NCBI RefSeq assembly: GCF_000768065.1
Contig: NZ_JRKM01000001.1
Span: forward strand, 806,001 to 870,000
DNA length: 64,000 bases
Source of the DNA: Aquabacterium sp. NJ1
Lineage (GTDB): Bacteria > Pseudomonadota > Gammaproteobacteria > Burkholderiales > Burkholderiaceae_C
Direction: 5' to 3'
The position numbers and the translations under genes are program-made. Below are positions 1 to 9,534 of this stretch, in pieces (position 1 is the first letter of the stretch; each line of letters begins with the position of its first letter). The notes below the pieces were generated by a model. It made no database searches. It was not told the origin of the DNA and saw only the letters and a program-made list of their open reading frames with translations.

Positions 1-170
<170 letters not shown>

Positions 171-223
171 ACGACGCCGAATAGGCCTGGGTACCTGTCT
201 GGCACCTGGGCGCGCCAATCAAC

Positions 224-248
224 AAAGGGGCCAAGCAGGCCCCTTTTT
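224..248 (+). terminator. rho-independent terminator after nadC
   Basis: A 9-bp perfect stem, AAAGGGGCC (224-232) with GGCCCCTTT (238-246), closes a 5-base loop and runs into TTTTT. It sits 54 bases after the nadC stop and before the next gene, as expected for an intrinsic terminator. The A-run on the left arm could also let it work in the opposite direction. Confidence 0.85.
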
Positions 249-301
249 CACGACACAGCAAGCCCAGGCTGGGCGACACTGTCCGGTGTACTTCCATCGA
301 G

Positions 302-598
302 ATGGGCCCCGCCATGGCATCCGATTTCACGACGCTGCACAACTACTACGAGAAACAGGTGGTCGACCTGGTTCTGGAACAGGCCGCCCATTACCCCTTG
401 CTGGACAAGGACCACCTGCCTGACGTGGCCTGTGTGGCGCTCAACCGGCTACCGCCGCGCTACATCCGCCACCAGGTGGACCTGGCTTTTCACATGACCG
501 AGAAAGAGCGCCAGGACAGCGAGCAGTTGATCCAGGACGCGGTCAAGTTCGCGTTCGAGTTCGTGCAGGCCCGCTACGCGATGCGCGCCAGACGCTGA
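302..598 (+). CDS. ComFB-like (late competence development) domain protein
   Basis: This is a 98-residue soluble protein; the next ATG at 314 would give 94 residues and is equally possible because neither start has a clear ribosome binding site. The stretch DVACVALNRLPPRYIRHQVD is the hallmark of the ComFB family (xDVxCxALNxLPPxY). The N-terminus (HNYYEKQVVDLV) matches its usual leading helix. ComFB was first named from the Bacillus comF operon, and many gamma- and betaproteobacteria have stand-alone copies. The molecular role is not established by anything in this sequence. Homologues often have Cys residues for metal, but here only one remains, so a zinc site looks unlikely. The gene stands alone between the nadC terminator and a secreted hydrolase. 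Confidence 0.7.
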   Translation: MGPAMASDFTTLHNYYEKQVVDLVLEQAAHYPLLDKDHLPDVACVALNRLPPRYIRHQVDLAFHMTEKERQDSEQLIQDAVKFAFEFVQARYAMRARR

Positions 599-704
599 AC
601 GCGCCCGGGTTCCCCCGAGGCACACAAACCCGTATTTGTCGACCCACCGACATCATCGTCAGGTGCTTGGCGCCAGCATGGGCCACTTTCAAATGGAGTC
701 GCCC

Positions 705-1619
705 ATGAACAAGCTTGCATCCGGCCTGCGTGGCCCACTCACCAAACTCGTTCGCCTTGCCACGATCACCCCGCTGCTTGCGGCCATCCTGGCGCTGGCC
801 TTGCCTGCACACGCGGCCACATCAGACTTCACGGCCAGCTACAAGGGTGGCTCCAGCAGTTGCGGCACCACGTACCAGATCAAGGGCAAGGAGCCTGCCG
901 ATCAGAACAAACACCCGGTGTTCATCTACATGGTGGGCACCAGCGACACCTACGACAACGCGCAGGCCATGACCGCCGTGCAGGGCATGGCCGATCGCGG
1001 TTATGTCGCGGCCACCATCGAATATCCGAACGCGGCAATGGGCTTTTGCAACACGCTGACGGCGCGCAGCAAGTGCATCTTCGACCAGTCGAGTGCCCAA
1101 AGCGCCGTGGCAGCCCTGTGTTCGCGTGAGCACGCCGATTGCGGCAAGGGCATGGTGGTGGGCGGTTTCAGCCAAGGCGCCTTGCTGAGCATCCTGGCCA
1201 AGAACTTCGATAACCGGGTCGAGGCGGTCTATGCCACGGGCGCCCACAAGAACTACATCATCTACAACGTCAATGCCTGCGTAGGCAATGGCAAACGCGT
1301 GTTGCCATCGTCACGCTTGCGCGTGGTCAACGGCGAGAACGACCTGTATGGCGGTGGCACGCAGGCCGGCGTGCGAAGCAGCAGCGAGGCGCTCACGGGC
1401 TACCAGTGCAATGGCACGAGCTGCCTGCAAGGCAATGGCAGCGGCTGGCGCATGGTGCTGAAAAGCGAGGTGCAGGATGGCTCGGCTGACCACTGCTACA
1501 TCCGCGCCAACAGCTGCCTGAGCAATCAGAACAACCTGGACCCAGGCTGGGCGACCGGAACCGCCGAGTGGACGCTCAACGGCAACCTCGACTGGTTGAC
1601 GCAGTTCACGGCGCGCTGA
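705..1619 (+). CDS. secreted alpha/beta hydrolase
   Basis: I start the gene at ATG 705, which follows GGAG (695-698) and opens a clean signal peptide: a basic N-region, then a hydrophobic stretch ending in LPAHA before ATSDF. The predicted precursor has 304 residues. The nucleophile elbow GGFSQG puts the catalytic serine near residue 156. NGEND and ADHCY later in the protein are plausible sources of the catalytic Asp and His, in the right order. About ten Cys residues in the mature part suggest disulfides and an extracellular or periplasmic location. The overall pattern resembles secreted esterase, cutinase or polyester-depolymerase-like hydrolases, but the substrate cannot be read from the sequence. 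The stop is 34 bases from the convergent nadB stop. Confidence 0.7.
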   Translation: MNKLASGLRGPLTKLVRLATITPLLAAILALALPAHAATSDFTASYKGGSSSCGTTYQIKGKEPADQNKHPVFIYMVGTSDTYDNAQAMTAVQGMADRGYVAATIEYPNAAMGFCNTLTARSKCIFDQSSAQSAVAALCSREHADCGKGMVVGGFSQGALLSILAKNFDNRVEAVYATGAHKNYIIYNVNACVGNGKRVLPSSRLRVVNGENDLYGGGTQAGVRSSSEALTGYQCNGTSCLQGNGSGWRMVLKSEVQDGSADHCYIRANSCLSNQNNLDPGWATGTAEWTLNGNLDWLTQFTAR

Positions 1620-1653
1620 GCCCACCCTCAGGAAAAGATGCCGACCGGCCGCC

Positions 1654-3288
1654 TCAAGGCAACCAGGCATCCTTTTTCTTGGGCTTCTTGCACAGGATGG
1701 TCGGGAAGCTGACCGGCAAGGTGCGCGGGTAGTCGCGGCTGAAATGCAGGCCGCGGCTTTCCTGGCGTGACAGGGCCGAGCGCACGATGAGCTCGGCGCA
1801 ATCCACCAGGTTGCGCAATTCCAGCAAGTCGCGGCTGACGCGGAAGGCCGCGTAGTAATCGTCGATCTCGTGGCGCAGCAGCTTGATGCGGTGCAAGGCG
1901 CGCTCCAGGCGGCGCGTGGTGCGCACGATGCCCACGTAGTTCCACATCACCAGGCGCAGTTCGTCCCAGTTGTGGGCGATGACGACTTCCTCGTCGGCGT
2001 CCGTCACCTGGCTTTCGTCCCAGTCGGGCACCTTGGGCGCCGAGGCGGGGATCTGCCCCTGGATGTCTTCGGCGCACGTGCGGCCCAGCACCACGCATTC
2101 CAGCAAGGAGTTGCTGGCCAGGCGGTTGGCGCCATGCAGGCCGGTGTAGGTGGTCTCGCCCACGGCATACAGGCCCGGCAGGTCGGTGCGGCCGTGCAGG
2201 TCGGTCACCACGCCGCCGCAGGTGTAGTGCGCCGCCGGCACCACGGGAATGGGTTGCTTCGCGATGTCGATGCCCAAGGACAGGCAGCGCGCGTAGATGG
2301 TCGGGAAGTGCTCTTTGAGGAAGGCTTCGCCGAGGTGCGTCGCATCCAGCCAGACGTGGTCCACGCCGTGCTTCTTCATCTCGAAGTCGATCGCGCGGGC
2401 CACGATGTCACGCGGGGCCAGTTCGCCGCGCTCGTCGTGGTCGGGCATGAAGCGCGTGCCATCGGGCAGACGCAGGATGCCGCCTTCGCCACGCAGGGCT
2501 TCGGTGATCAGGAAGCTGCGCTCTTGCGGGTGGTACAGGCAGGTCGGGTGGAACTGGATGAACTCCATGTTGCCGACGCGGCAGCCTGCGCGCCAGGCCA
2601 TGGCGATGCCGTCGCCCGTGGACGTCTCAGGGTTGGTGGTGTAGCGGTAGACCTTGCCCGCGCCGCCGGTGGCCAGCACGACCGCCGAAGCAGCCAGGGT
2701 TTCGACGCGGTGGGTTTCAATGTCCAGGGCATACACGCCATGGCAGCGTTGGGCTTCCTGCTGCTCTTGCGCAGATTTTTTGAGGTGGCGGTTGGTGATC
2801 AGGTCGACCGCCATCCACTTTTCGCGCAGCTGGATGTTGGGGTGGCGCTTGACCTCGGCCAGCAGCACGTCGTGGATGGCCTTGCCGGTGGCGTCCGCTG
2901 CGTGGGCGATGCGGCGCACGGCATGGCCGCCTTCGCGGGTCAGGTGCAGGCCCAGGGGGCCATCGGGGTCAGGCGAGAACGGCACACCACGGGCCACCAG
3001 CCATTCAACGGCCTGGGCGCTGTGGCGGGCGATGAACTCGGCGGTGTGCTCGTCCACCAGACCGGCGCCGGCCTCCTGTGTGTCGCGCACGTGCGAGGCG
3101 ATGCTGTCGTCGCTGCCCAGCACGCCGACGATGCCGCCTTGCGCCCAGGCGGTGGCGGCCTCTTCAAGCTGGCGTTTGGCCAGCACGATCACGGGCTGGG
3201 TTTCCGCCAGGTGCAACGCCACCGTCAAACCGGCCAGACCGGCCCCGATGATGACAACAGGCAAGGACGAATCCGACGCAGCAGACAT
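1654..3288 (-). CDS. nadB: L-aspartate oxidase
   Basis: The enzyme oxidises L-aspartate to iminoaspartate with FAD, the first step of de novo NAD synthesis; NadA then condenses the product to quinolinate. The N-terminus has the FAD dinucleotide-binding fold, [19 protein letters not shown], at about residues 11-29. It is followed by the ATAWAQGG active-site loop typical of NadB and fumarate reductase flavoproteins. HPTCLY and the [17 protein letters not shown]-terminal motif are also present. I take ATG 3288 (544 residues) because the conserved protein begins there; the open frame continues upstream without homology-like sequence. A TAGAAT hexamer on the minus strand (3326-3331) may be the -10 box. 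The gene is divergent from the histidine kinase. Confidence 0.95.
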   Translation of the reverse strand: MSAASDSSLPVVIIGAGLAGLTVALHLAETQPVIVLAKRQLEEAATAWAQGGIVGVLGSDDSIASHVRDTQEAGAGLVDEHTAEFIARHSAQAVEWLVARGVPFSPDPDGPLGLHLTREGGHAVRRIAHAADATGKAIHDVLLAEVKRHPNIQLREKWMAVDLITNRHLKKSAQEQQEAQRCHGVYALDIETHRVETLAASAVVLATGGAGKVYRYTTNPETSTGDGIAMAWRAGCRVGNMEFIQFHPTCLYHPQERSFLITEALRGEGGILRLPDGTRFMPDHDERGELAPRDIVARAIDFEMKKHGVDHVWLDATHLGEAFLKEHFPTIYARCLSLGIDIAKQPIPVVPAAHYTCGGVVTDLHGRTDLPGLYAVGETTYTGLHGANRLASNSLLECVVLGRTCAEDIQGQIPASAPKVPDWDESQVTDADEEVVIAHNWDELRLVMWNYVGIVRTTRRLERALHRIKLLRHEIDDYYAAFRVSRDLLELRNLVDCAELIVRSALSRQESRGLHFSRDYPRTLPVSFPTILCKKPKKKDAWLP

Positions 3289-3481
3289 AAATACTCGCGA
3301 GCCGTGAGGCAAAAGGTAGGCGCTGATTCTATCGCCGGAGCTCCCTTTCATAGGCGCAAGCAAACCGATGCGCAAGGCTGGGTATTCCTCTGCCCTCATT
3401 TATTGGCAGGCGCTAGAACAATGGGGTAGCCTGCCTGTTCACCCCACTGCTTCGGCTCAAGCCCCCTGCATATCCACTGAC

Positions 3482-5965
3482 ATGACCAGCGCATCCCCCG
3501 CATCCAGGCCGAATCTGGTCCGGTTCTCGCTGTATGTCTGGCTGACGATCGCCATGTTTGCCGTGGTGATCGCCTGCTTCGTCGTCTATGTACGCGCCGA
3601 AAAACGGATTGACGCGGCCAACGAGGTGCGCGTTCAGTCGCTGGCCTTGTCCGATGAGTTGCGCCGCTCATCTGACGACCTGACGCACATGGTGCGCATC
3701 TATGTGGCAACGGGACAACCTATCTTCAAGCAGCACTACCAGGAGATCCTGGACATCCGCGACGGCAAGGCACCTCGCCCGGTGGATTACCAGAACGTGT
3801 ATTGGGATCTGGTCACACCAGACAACCAGCGGCCTCGTCCCATGGGGCCGGCCATCCCCTTCTTGAAGCTGCTGCAGCAGGCCGGCTGTACCGAAGCAGA
3901 GTTTGCCAAGCTCGCGCAAGCCAAGGCCAGATCGGATGCCCTGGCCCGGACCGAGTTTGCGGCCATGGCCTTGCTCGAATCCAGCCATCCGATCGCGCCT
4001 GCGCAGCAAATCAAGGCGCAGGAGATGTTGACCAATGCGGCCTACCAGGAGGCCAAGGCCGGCATCATGCGCCCTATCAGCGAGTTCAACAGCCTGGTGG
4101 CCACACGCACGCTGCAAGCCGTGCGGGACGCAGAAGGCCATGCGGCCACCATGCGTGCGATCCTGATCGCACTGGCCCTGGTCCCCATGGTGCTGTTGTG
4201 GCGCACGAGCCAGAGCCTGCTGGCGATTCTGGGGGGGCCGGTGAACGAGGTCTTCACCAGCATCGAGCGCCTGGGGGGCGGGGATTTCTCCAGCCCCATC
4301 CCGGTGGCCAAAGGCCGGGAAAACAGCGTGCTGGGCTGGCTGCGCGCCACCCAGCTGAACCTGGCTCAGCTGTACGCGCAGCGCACACAGGCCGAGGACG
4401 CAGTCCGCCTGTCCGAGCAACGCTTCCACCAGGCGCTGGATGACATGCTGGAAGGCTGCATGCTCATTGGCTTTGACTGGACGATCCTGTATGTCAATGA
4501 GGCTGGGGCACGCTTCGCCCAGCAGCAGCGTGACGAACTCATGGGCCGCAAGCTGACGGAGGCCTTCCCCGGTATCGAGCAGTCGGAGGTGTTTGCGCTG
4601 TACCAGCAGGTCATGCAGGAGCGGGCGCCGCTGCGCCAGGAGGTGTGCTTCCAGTTCCCGGATGACGGCGTCAAGTGGTTCGAGCTCTGCGTGGCGCCAA
4701 CCCAGGAGGGCATCAGCTCCTTGGGGCTGGACATTTCCGAGCGGCGCCAACTGGCCCAGCGCCAGGAGATCGCCAACGCGCAACTGGAACAGCAGGTGGC
4801 CGAACGCACGGCCGATCTGCAGGCCGCGCTGGATGCGGCCCACCAGGCCAGTGCGGCCAAATCGACCTTCCTCTCGGGCATGAGCCATGAGCTTCGCACG
4901 CCCATGAACGCGATTCTGGGCTTCTCTCAGTTGCTGCAGATGCAAGCCTTGCCTGACAAGCAGATGGGCATGGTCACCGAGATCCGCCGGGCCGGCCAGC
5001 ATCTGCTGGCCCTGATCGATGACCTGCTGGACCTGACCCGCGTCGAGTCAGGCAAGGTGGCTTTGTCCATCACGCCGGTTGCGCTGACCGAGGCCGTGAA
5101 CGAGGCCTTGAGCATCACGCAGGACCACATCAAGGCCATGCACCTTGAACTGGTGAACCACTGCAGCACACAGGCCCGCGTGCTGGCCGATGCTGTCCGG
5201 CTCAGGCAGGTCATCGTGAACCTGTTGACCAACGCCGCCAAGTACAACCGGGAACATGGCCGCATCACCATCGACACGGCGGTGAACGGTGGCCATCGCC
5301 TGCGCTTGTCCATCCGCGATACAGGGCAAGGCCTCACACCCGCGCAACTGCCCCTGCTGTTTCGCACGTTCGAGCGGCTGGGGGCCGAGCGCTCGGGCAT
5401 CCAGGGCAGTGGCATCGGGCTGGCGCTGTCCAAACAGCTGACGGAGCTGATGGGTGGCGAGATCGGGGTGTCGTCCACCGTGGGGGTGGGCAGCACCTTC
5501 TGGATCGAGCTGCCGCTGGCCCAGCCTGACACCGCGGCCGATGTGGCTGCGCTGCCGCAGGTGGACGAGGCCCGGCCAGCCGCGCCGCTGAGGGCCCTCT
5601 ACATCGAAGACAACCCGGCCAACCTCCAGGTTGTTCAGGCATTGTTTGCCCTGCGACCTCACTGGCATCTGGCAACGGCCGAGAGCGGCCCGGCCGGCCT
5701 GGCCTTGGCCACACGGGCACCGCTGGATGTCATCTTGCTGGACATCCACCTGCCGGGCATGGATGGCTACGAGGTCTTGCAAGCACTGCGGGCCGACGAC
5801 CGCACCCGCGCCATCCCCGTCATCGCCTTGTCAGCCGATGCCATGCCCGAGCAGGTGGAGCGTGGTTTGAAAGCGGGTTTCAAGGCCTATCTGGCCAAGC
5901 CGCTGGACCTGCAGCAGGTGATGGCGGCGCTGGATGCACTGGCCGACCAGGCCATCAGCGCTTAG
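3482..5965 (+). CDS. membrane-bound hybrid sensor histidine kinase with PAS and receiver domains
   Basis: The start at ATG 3482 gives 827 residues and places a first membrane helix at about residues 12-36. A periplasmic or extracytoplasmic sensor segment follows, then a second helix (about 224-245). Next come a HAMP-like linker, a PAS domain (about 310-420) and a short coiled coil. The HisKA dimerisation box SHELRTP has the phospho-accepting His at residue 469. The HATPase domain shows NLLTNAAKYN, DTGQGL and GSGIGLALSK. A C-terminal receiver domain (about 700-827) has its phospho-acceptor at Asp754 in LLDIHLPGMDG. No HPt or DNA-binding domain is fused, so a separate phosphotransfer protein is expected, and none is encoded nearby. 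The ligand is unknown. The 3' end overlaps the convergent glycosyltransferase gene by four bases. Confidence 0.88.
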   Translation: MTSASPASRPNLVRFSLYVWLTIAMFAVVIACFVVYVRAEKRIDAANEVRVQSLALSDELRRSSDDLTHMVRIYVATGQPIFKQHYQEILDIRDGKAPRPVDYQNVYWDLVTPDNQRPRPMGPAIPFLKLLQQAGCTEAEFAKLAQAKARSDALARTEFAAMALLESSHPIAPAQQIKAQEMLTNAAYQEAKAGIMRPISEFNSLVATRTLQAVRDAEGHAATMRAILIALALVPMVLLWRTSQSLLAILGGPVNEVFTSIERLGGGDFSSPIPVAKGRENSVLGWLRATQLNLAQLYAQRTQAEDAVRLSEQRFHQALDDMLEGCMLIGFDWTILYVNEAGARFAQQQRDELMGRKLTEAFPGIEQSEVFALYQQVMQERAPLRQEVCFQFPDDGVKWFELCVAPTQEGISSLGLDISERRQLAQRQEIANAQLEQQVAERTADLQAALDAAHQASAAKSTFLSGMSHELRTPMNAILGFSQLLQMQALPDKQMGMVTEIRRAGQHLLALIDDLLDLTRVESGKVALSITPVALTEAVNEALSITQDHIKAMHLELVNHCSTQARVLADAVRLRQVIVNLLTNAAKYNREHGRITIDTAVNGGHRLRLSIRDTGQGLTPAQLPLLFRTFERLGAERSGIQGSGIGLALSKQLTELMGGEIGVSSTVGVGSTFWIELPLAQPDTAADVAALPQVDEARPAAPLRALYIEDNPANLQVVQALFALRPHWHLATAESGPAGLALATRAPLDVILLDIHLPGMDGYEVLQALRADDRTRAIPVIALSADAMPEQVERGLKAGFKAYLAKPLDLQQVMAALDALADQAISA

Positions 5966-7533
5966 TTGCAGCGGGCCTTGCCGCACAGCCGCTCGCAGAA
6001 CGCGCAGCCCCTCACTGGCAGCCAGGCCGGGAAGTTGTAGTAGCGCCGGTTGACTTCGGCCATCACCACATCCTTGTAGATGGCGTAGTGAAAGTTGACG
6101 CCTTCGACCGCGTAGAAGGTGGCGCCGTCCTGCTGGAAGGTGAGCAGGCGGACCTGATCGAAATACGGCCGGTAGTCGTCAACGGACGGCTCGCGCGTGG
6201 CCATGACGCGGATGGTCTTGCCCTCGAACTGGCTGTAGTCCACGATCAAATCATCCTGGCGGGCGTGCACGCTGCCCATGCCCAGCACCGGCACATGGGC
6301 CTTGGCCGCATAACCAAAAATGGCCGCGGACGAATAGCCGTTGGAGGCCAGCACCACGCCGGGCGCCCTCACCTGCTGCACCATCTGTTCGCTGCGGGCA
6401 GCTTCAACCAGGCGGTGGTAATACTTGAAGTGCTGCCATTGATGCAAGCCCAGCACCGCCAGCACCACCGAAGCCACCAGGTGCAGCGCGAGAATCAGGC
6501 CCAGGCCCTTGGCCGCGCGGGCCATGGACTTGCCATCCGGCAAGGCCCATGCAAACAGCAGGAAGATGAAGGGATAGAAGCCCATCACCCAATGCAGGCC
6601 GATGACCTTCTTGGCCGACATCAGGCCAAACAGCAGCAGCGGAACCACGGCCATGCAGGTCAGCAAGGCTTGGCGGCGCGCCACCTGCCCCAGAGCCTGA
6701 CGATGGCGCCAGCCCATCCACAGCAGCACGGGGCTGATCAGGTAGGCCATCATGCCCACGTAGCTGAACACCGTGTCCCACGAGGCCACCGCGTCTTCAT
6801 TGCGGTTGAACAGGTTGAACATGATGTTCGTCCAGCAATGGTTCAGGTTCCAGACCAGATTGACGGCCGCGCCCGGCAAGGCGAACAGCACCATCATAAG
6901 GAACCCGCGCCAGTGAGGCCGCGCAAACAGCATGAAATAGACGACGTAGGCCACGCCCAGCAGCACGGCAAAGTACTTGGACAGGAAGGCCGCGCCCATG
7001 AACAGGCCGCTGAGCGCGTACAGCTTGTGCAAGGCCCAGCCCGTGCGCCCCTGGGACGCCGCCTGCTCGGCACGCGCCATGGCCGCAGCAGACCAGGCTG
7101 CCCACAGGATCAGGGGCGTGTCGGTGGCGATCAGGGCATTGAGCCAGTTGACGGGCGTGAGCCAGTACAAGAGCACGGCCCAGGCCGCCCGTTCGCGGTT
7201 GACAGGCGACCAGCCCCACCACATGGCCCAGCCCACGCCCAGCGGCAGCAAGGTGGCCGGCAGCCGCACCGCCCAGGCCGCATCACCAAACAAGGGGCGC
7301 ATCGCCGCAATCCACCAGGCCACCATGGGCGGGTGGTCGTAATAGCCGTAATCCAGATAGCGGGCCCACCAGTAAAACAGGGCTTCGTCGCCAGTCAAGG
7401 GCAAGGCCGCAGACACCCACCAACGCCAGCCCAGCGACGCCAGCGCCACCAGCCACAGCCATCTGGCGGGAGAGCTCAGCACCAGGGGGTGCGAGGAAGC
7501 GAGCGAGGGGGAATCGGACAAGGCGGACTTCAT
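5962..7533 (-). CDS. GT39/ArnT-like membrane glycosyltransferase
   Basis: This 523-residue polytopic membrane protein has many hydrophobic helices. Near its N-terminus LPLTGDEALFYWWARYLDYGYYDHPPMVAWW contains the acidic GDE plus the YYDHPP pattern of the PMT_2/ArnT family. Members move a sugar from an undecaprenyl- or dolichyl-phosphate carrier to lipid A, a protein or another acceptor at the periplasmic face. The C-terminal third is soluble-looking and has several Cys (CAFCERLCGKARC) at the extreme end. Donor and acceptor cannot be inferred, and there is no arn operon around it. The ATG at 7533 lacks a good ribosome binding site, and a TAGAAT hexamer lies only ten bases upstream on the same strand. 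Confidence 0.8.
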   Translation of the reverse strand: MKSALSDSPSLASSHPLVLSSPARWLWLVALASLGWRWWVSAALPLTGDEALFYWWARYLDYGYYDHPPMVAWWIAAMRPLFGDAAWAVRLPATLLPLGVGWAMWWGWSPVNRERAAWAVLLYWLTPVNWLNALIATDTPLILWAAWSAAAMARAEQAASQGRTGWALHKLYALSGLFMGAAFLSKYFAVLLGVAYVVYFMLFARPHWRGFLMMVLFALPGAAVNLVWNLNHCWTNIMFNLFNRNEDAVASWDTVFSYVGMMAYLISPVLLWMGWRHRQALGQVARRQALLTCMAVVPLLLFGLMSAKKVIGLHWVMGFYPFIFLLFAWALPDGKSMARAAKGLGLILALHLVASVVLAVLGLHQWQHFKYYHRLVEAARSEQMVQQVRAPGVVLASNGYSSAAIFGYAAKAHVPVLGMGSVHARQDDLIVDYSQFEGKTIRVMATREPSVDDYRPYFDQVRLLTFQQDGATFYAVEGVNFHYAIYKDVVMAEVNRRYYNFPAWLPVRGCAFCERLCGKARCN

Positions 7534-7542
7534 AGGCCCCGC

Positions 7543-7574
7543 GATTCTAGGTTCTTGGCGCGCGGCCTAGAATC
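7543..7574. promoter_or_regulatory. inverted repeat with -10-like hexamers facing both ways
   Basis: GATTCTAGG (7543-7551) and CCTAGAATC (7566-7574) are perfect 9-base inverted repeats with a 14-base spacer, in the gap between two divergent genes. Each arm carries TAGAAT read toward its own gene (minus strand 7549-7544, plus strand 7568-7573). It could be a pair of divergent -10 boxes, an operator, or both. No consensus -35 box is obvious on either strand. Confidence 0.45.
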
Positions 7575-7612
7575 CTCGGGGCACGATACCTGACACCAAC
7601 GAGGAACGCACC

Positions 7613-8506
7613 ATGCGCTGGCAAGGCAACCGAGAGAGCGACAACGTGGAAGACGTGCGTGACGACGCTGGCGGTGGTGGTGGGCCAGGCATGTCCTTCG
7701 GGGGGCGCGGCATCGGGCTGGGCTCGGTGGCGATTGCCCTGGTGGCCAGCTACTTTCTGGGCGTGAACCCGATGACGGTGCTCAACCTGCTCGGTGGTGG
7801 TTCGGGCGGCAGCGTGGGCGTGCCCTCCGGCAACCAGGCCGCTCGCCCGCACCCTCCGGCCAATGACGAGCAGACCAAGTTCGTGCGCACGGTGCTGGCC
7901 GATACCGAAGACGTCTGGCACCAGTTGTTCAAGGAAGCCGGCGGCGAGTACCGTGACCCCAAGCTTGTGTTGTTCCGTGGCGCGGTGCCGACCGCCTGCG
8001 GACGCGGTGAAGCGGCGACCGGCCCCTTCTACTGCCCCGGCGACCAGAAGGTCTACATCGACCTGGACTTCTACGATGTGATGCGCGACCGCCTGGGTGC
8101 ACCCGGTGACTTCGCGCAGGCCTACGTCATCGCGCACGAGATCGGCCACCACGTGCAGAACCTCGTGGGCACATCGGCCAAGGTGGACGCCATGCGCCAG
8201 CGCGTCAGCAAGGTGCAGTACAACGCACTGAGCGTGCGCCTGGAGTTGCAGGCCGACTGTTATGCCGGCGTGTGGGCCAACCACGCGCAAAAGGCCCGCC
8301 AGATCATCGAAGCAGGCGATGTGGAGGAAGCACTGAACGCCGCCTCGCAGATTGGCGACGACACCTTGCAGCGCAATGCCACAGGCCATGTGTCCCCGGA
8401 GACCTTCACGCACGGCAGCAGCCAGCAACGCGTGACCTGGTTCAAGCGCGGGATGGACTCCGGCGACATGAAGCAATGCAACACCTTCGCCAAAGACGCG
8501 GTTTAA
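7613..8506 (+). CDS. ypfJ: neutral zinc metallopeptidase, YpfJ/KPN_02809 family
   Basis: The 297-residue protein has the family layout: a short charged N-terminus (MRWQGNRESDNVEDVR), a Gly-rich stretch, one transmembrane helix at about 40-58, then an extracytoplasmic catalytic domain. The zinc site is AHEIGHHVQ with His175 as the first ligand. ELQADCYAGVWA downstream supplies the third ligand and the usual Glu/Asp. The GRGEAATGPFYCPGDQKVYIDL strand pattern is also typical. The family is widespread but its physiological substrates are not known. GAGGAA eight bases before the ATG fixes the start. The quinone reductase gene follows after 17 bases, so the two may be co-transcribed. Confidence 0.9.
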   Translation: MRWQGNRESDNVEDVRDDAGGGGGPGMSFGGRGIGLGSVAIALVASYFLGVNPMTVLNLLGGGSGGSVGVPSGNQAARPHPPANDEQTKFVRTVLADTEDVWHQLFKEAGGEYRDPKLVLFRGAVPTACGRGEAATGPFYCPGDQKVYIDLDFYDVMRDRLGAPGDFAQAYVIAHEIGHHVQNLVGTSAKVDAMRQRVSKVQYNALSVRLELQADCYAGVWANHAQKARQIIEAGDVEEALNAASQIGDDTLQRNATGHVSPETFTHGSSQQRVTWFKRGMDSGDMKQCNTFAKDAV

Positions 8507-8523
8507 CAACGGAGACAAACACC

Positions 8524-9501
8524 ATGCAAGCCTGGACCTGTAGCGAACTGAGCGGCCCTGACGCCCTGACCTGGCAGGAAAGCCCCACGCCCGAACCCGG
8601 CAAGGGCGAAGTGCGCATTGCCATCAAGGCAGCCAGCCTGAACTTCCCCGACCTGCTGATCGTGCAGGGCAAGTACCAGATGCGCCCGCCCCTGCCCTTC
8701 GTGCCTGGCGCCGAATTCGCCGGCGTGGTGGAAGCCGTGGGTGAAGGCGTCAAGCACCTGGCCGTGGGCACGCATGTGGCCGGCTTTGCGGGCACGGGCG
8801 GCTTTGGCACGCACACGGTCGCGCCGGCTGCGATGCTGATGCCCCTGCCCCCGGTGTTCTCGTTTGAAGACGCCGCGGCCTTCCTGTGCACCTATGGCAC
8901 CACCTACCATGCGCTGATGGACCGCGCCACGCTCAAGGCCGGTGAAACCGTGCTGGTGCTGGGCGCCGCCGGTGGCGTGGGCACCGCCGCCATCCAGATT
9001 GCCAAGGCCGCTGGCGCCAAGGTGATTGCCGCCGCTTCGACCGACGAGAAGTGCGCGCTGTGCCGCGAACTGGGCGCCGACGCGTCCATCAACTACACCA
9101 GGCAAAACCTGCGCGACGAGCTCAAGGCCATCACCGAAGGCAAGGGCCCGGACGTGGTCTATGACCCCGTGGGTGGCGACCTGACCGAGCAGGCCTTCCG
9201 CTCCATTGCCTGGCGCGGCCGCCACCTGGTCATCGGCTTTGCCAATGGCCCTATCCCCGCCCTGCCCTTGAACCTGGCCTTGCTCAAGGGCGCGTCGATC
9301 ATGGGCGTGTTCTGGGGCGAGTTCGCCAAGCGCGAGCCGCAGAACAACGCCGCCTGCCTGATGCAGCTGGCCGCCTGGTACATGGAGGGCAAGATCAAGC
9401 CCGTCATCGAGCACAAGCTGCCCATGTCGCAACTCAAGGAAGCCTTCGCGCTGATGGGGTCGCGTCAGGTGCGCGGCAAAGTCGTGCTGGTCAACGGCTG
9501 A
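8524..9501 (+). CDS. NADPH:quinone oxidoreductase family protein (zinc-independent MDR)
   Basis: The real start is ATG 8524, preceded by GGAGA; this gives 325 residues. The N-terminal GroES-like half contains SLNFPDLLIVQGKYQ and PFVPGAEFAGVV. The NADPH-binding Rossmann half has VLVLGAAGGVGTAAIQIAKAAGA and GPDVVYDPVGGD. No catalytic or structural zinc cysteines are present, as in the QOR branch of the medium-chain dehydrogenase/reductase superfamily. The likely reaction is reduction of quinones or activated enones with NADPH. Its neighbours downstream are two glutathione transferases, so a role in detoxifying electrophiles is plausible but inferred. Confidence 0.88.
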   Translation: MQAWTCSELSGPDALTWQESPTPEPGKGEVRIAIKAASLNFPDLLIVQGKYQMRPPLPFVPGAEFAGVVEAVGEGVKHLAVGTHVAGFAGTGGFGTHTVAPAAMLMPLPPVFSFEDAAAFLCTYGTTYHALMDRATLKAGETVLVLGAAGGVGTAAIQIAKAAGAKVIAAASTDEKCALCRELGADASINYTRQNLRDELKAITEGKGPDVVYDPVGGDLTEQAFRSIAWRGRHLVIGFANGPIPALPLNLALLKGASIMGVFWGEFAKREPQNNAACLMQLAAWYMEGKIKPVIEHKLPMSQLKEAFALMGSRQVRGKVVLVNG

Positions 9502-9534
9502 TCATCAGCAGATCAAACACGGGGAGCCCCCAGC

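Noticed and set aside
1870-3429. Long plus-strand open frame of 519 codons
   Set aside because: It is antisense to nadB; the translation is His/Val/Gly-rich without family motifs, an effect of high GC at third positions of the true gene.
6088-7593. Long plus-strand open frame of 501 codons
   Set aside because: It mirrors the glycosyltransferase gene; the translation is His/Gln/Arg-rich and has no membrane or domain pattern.
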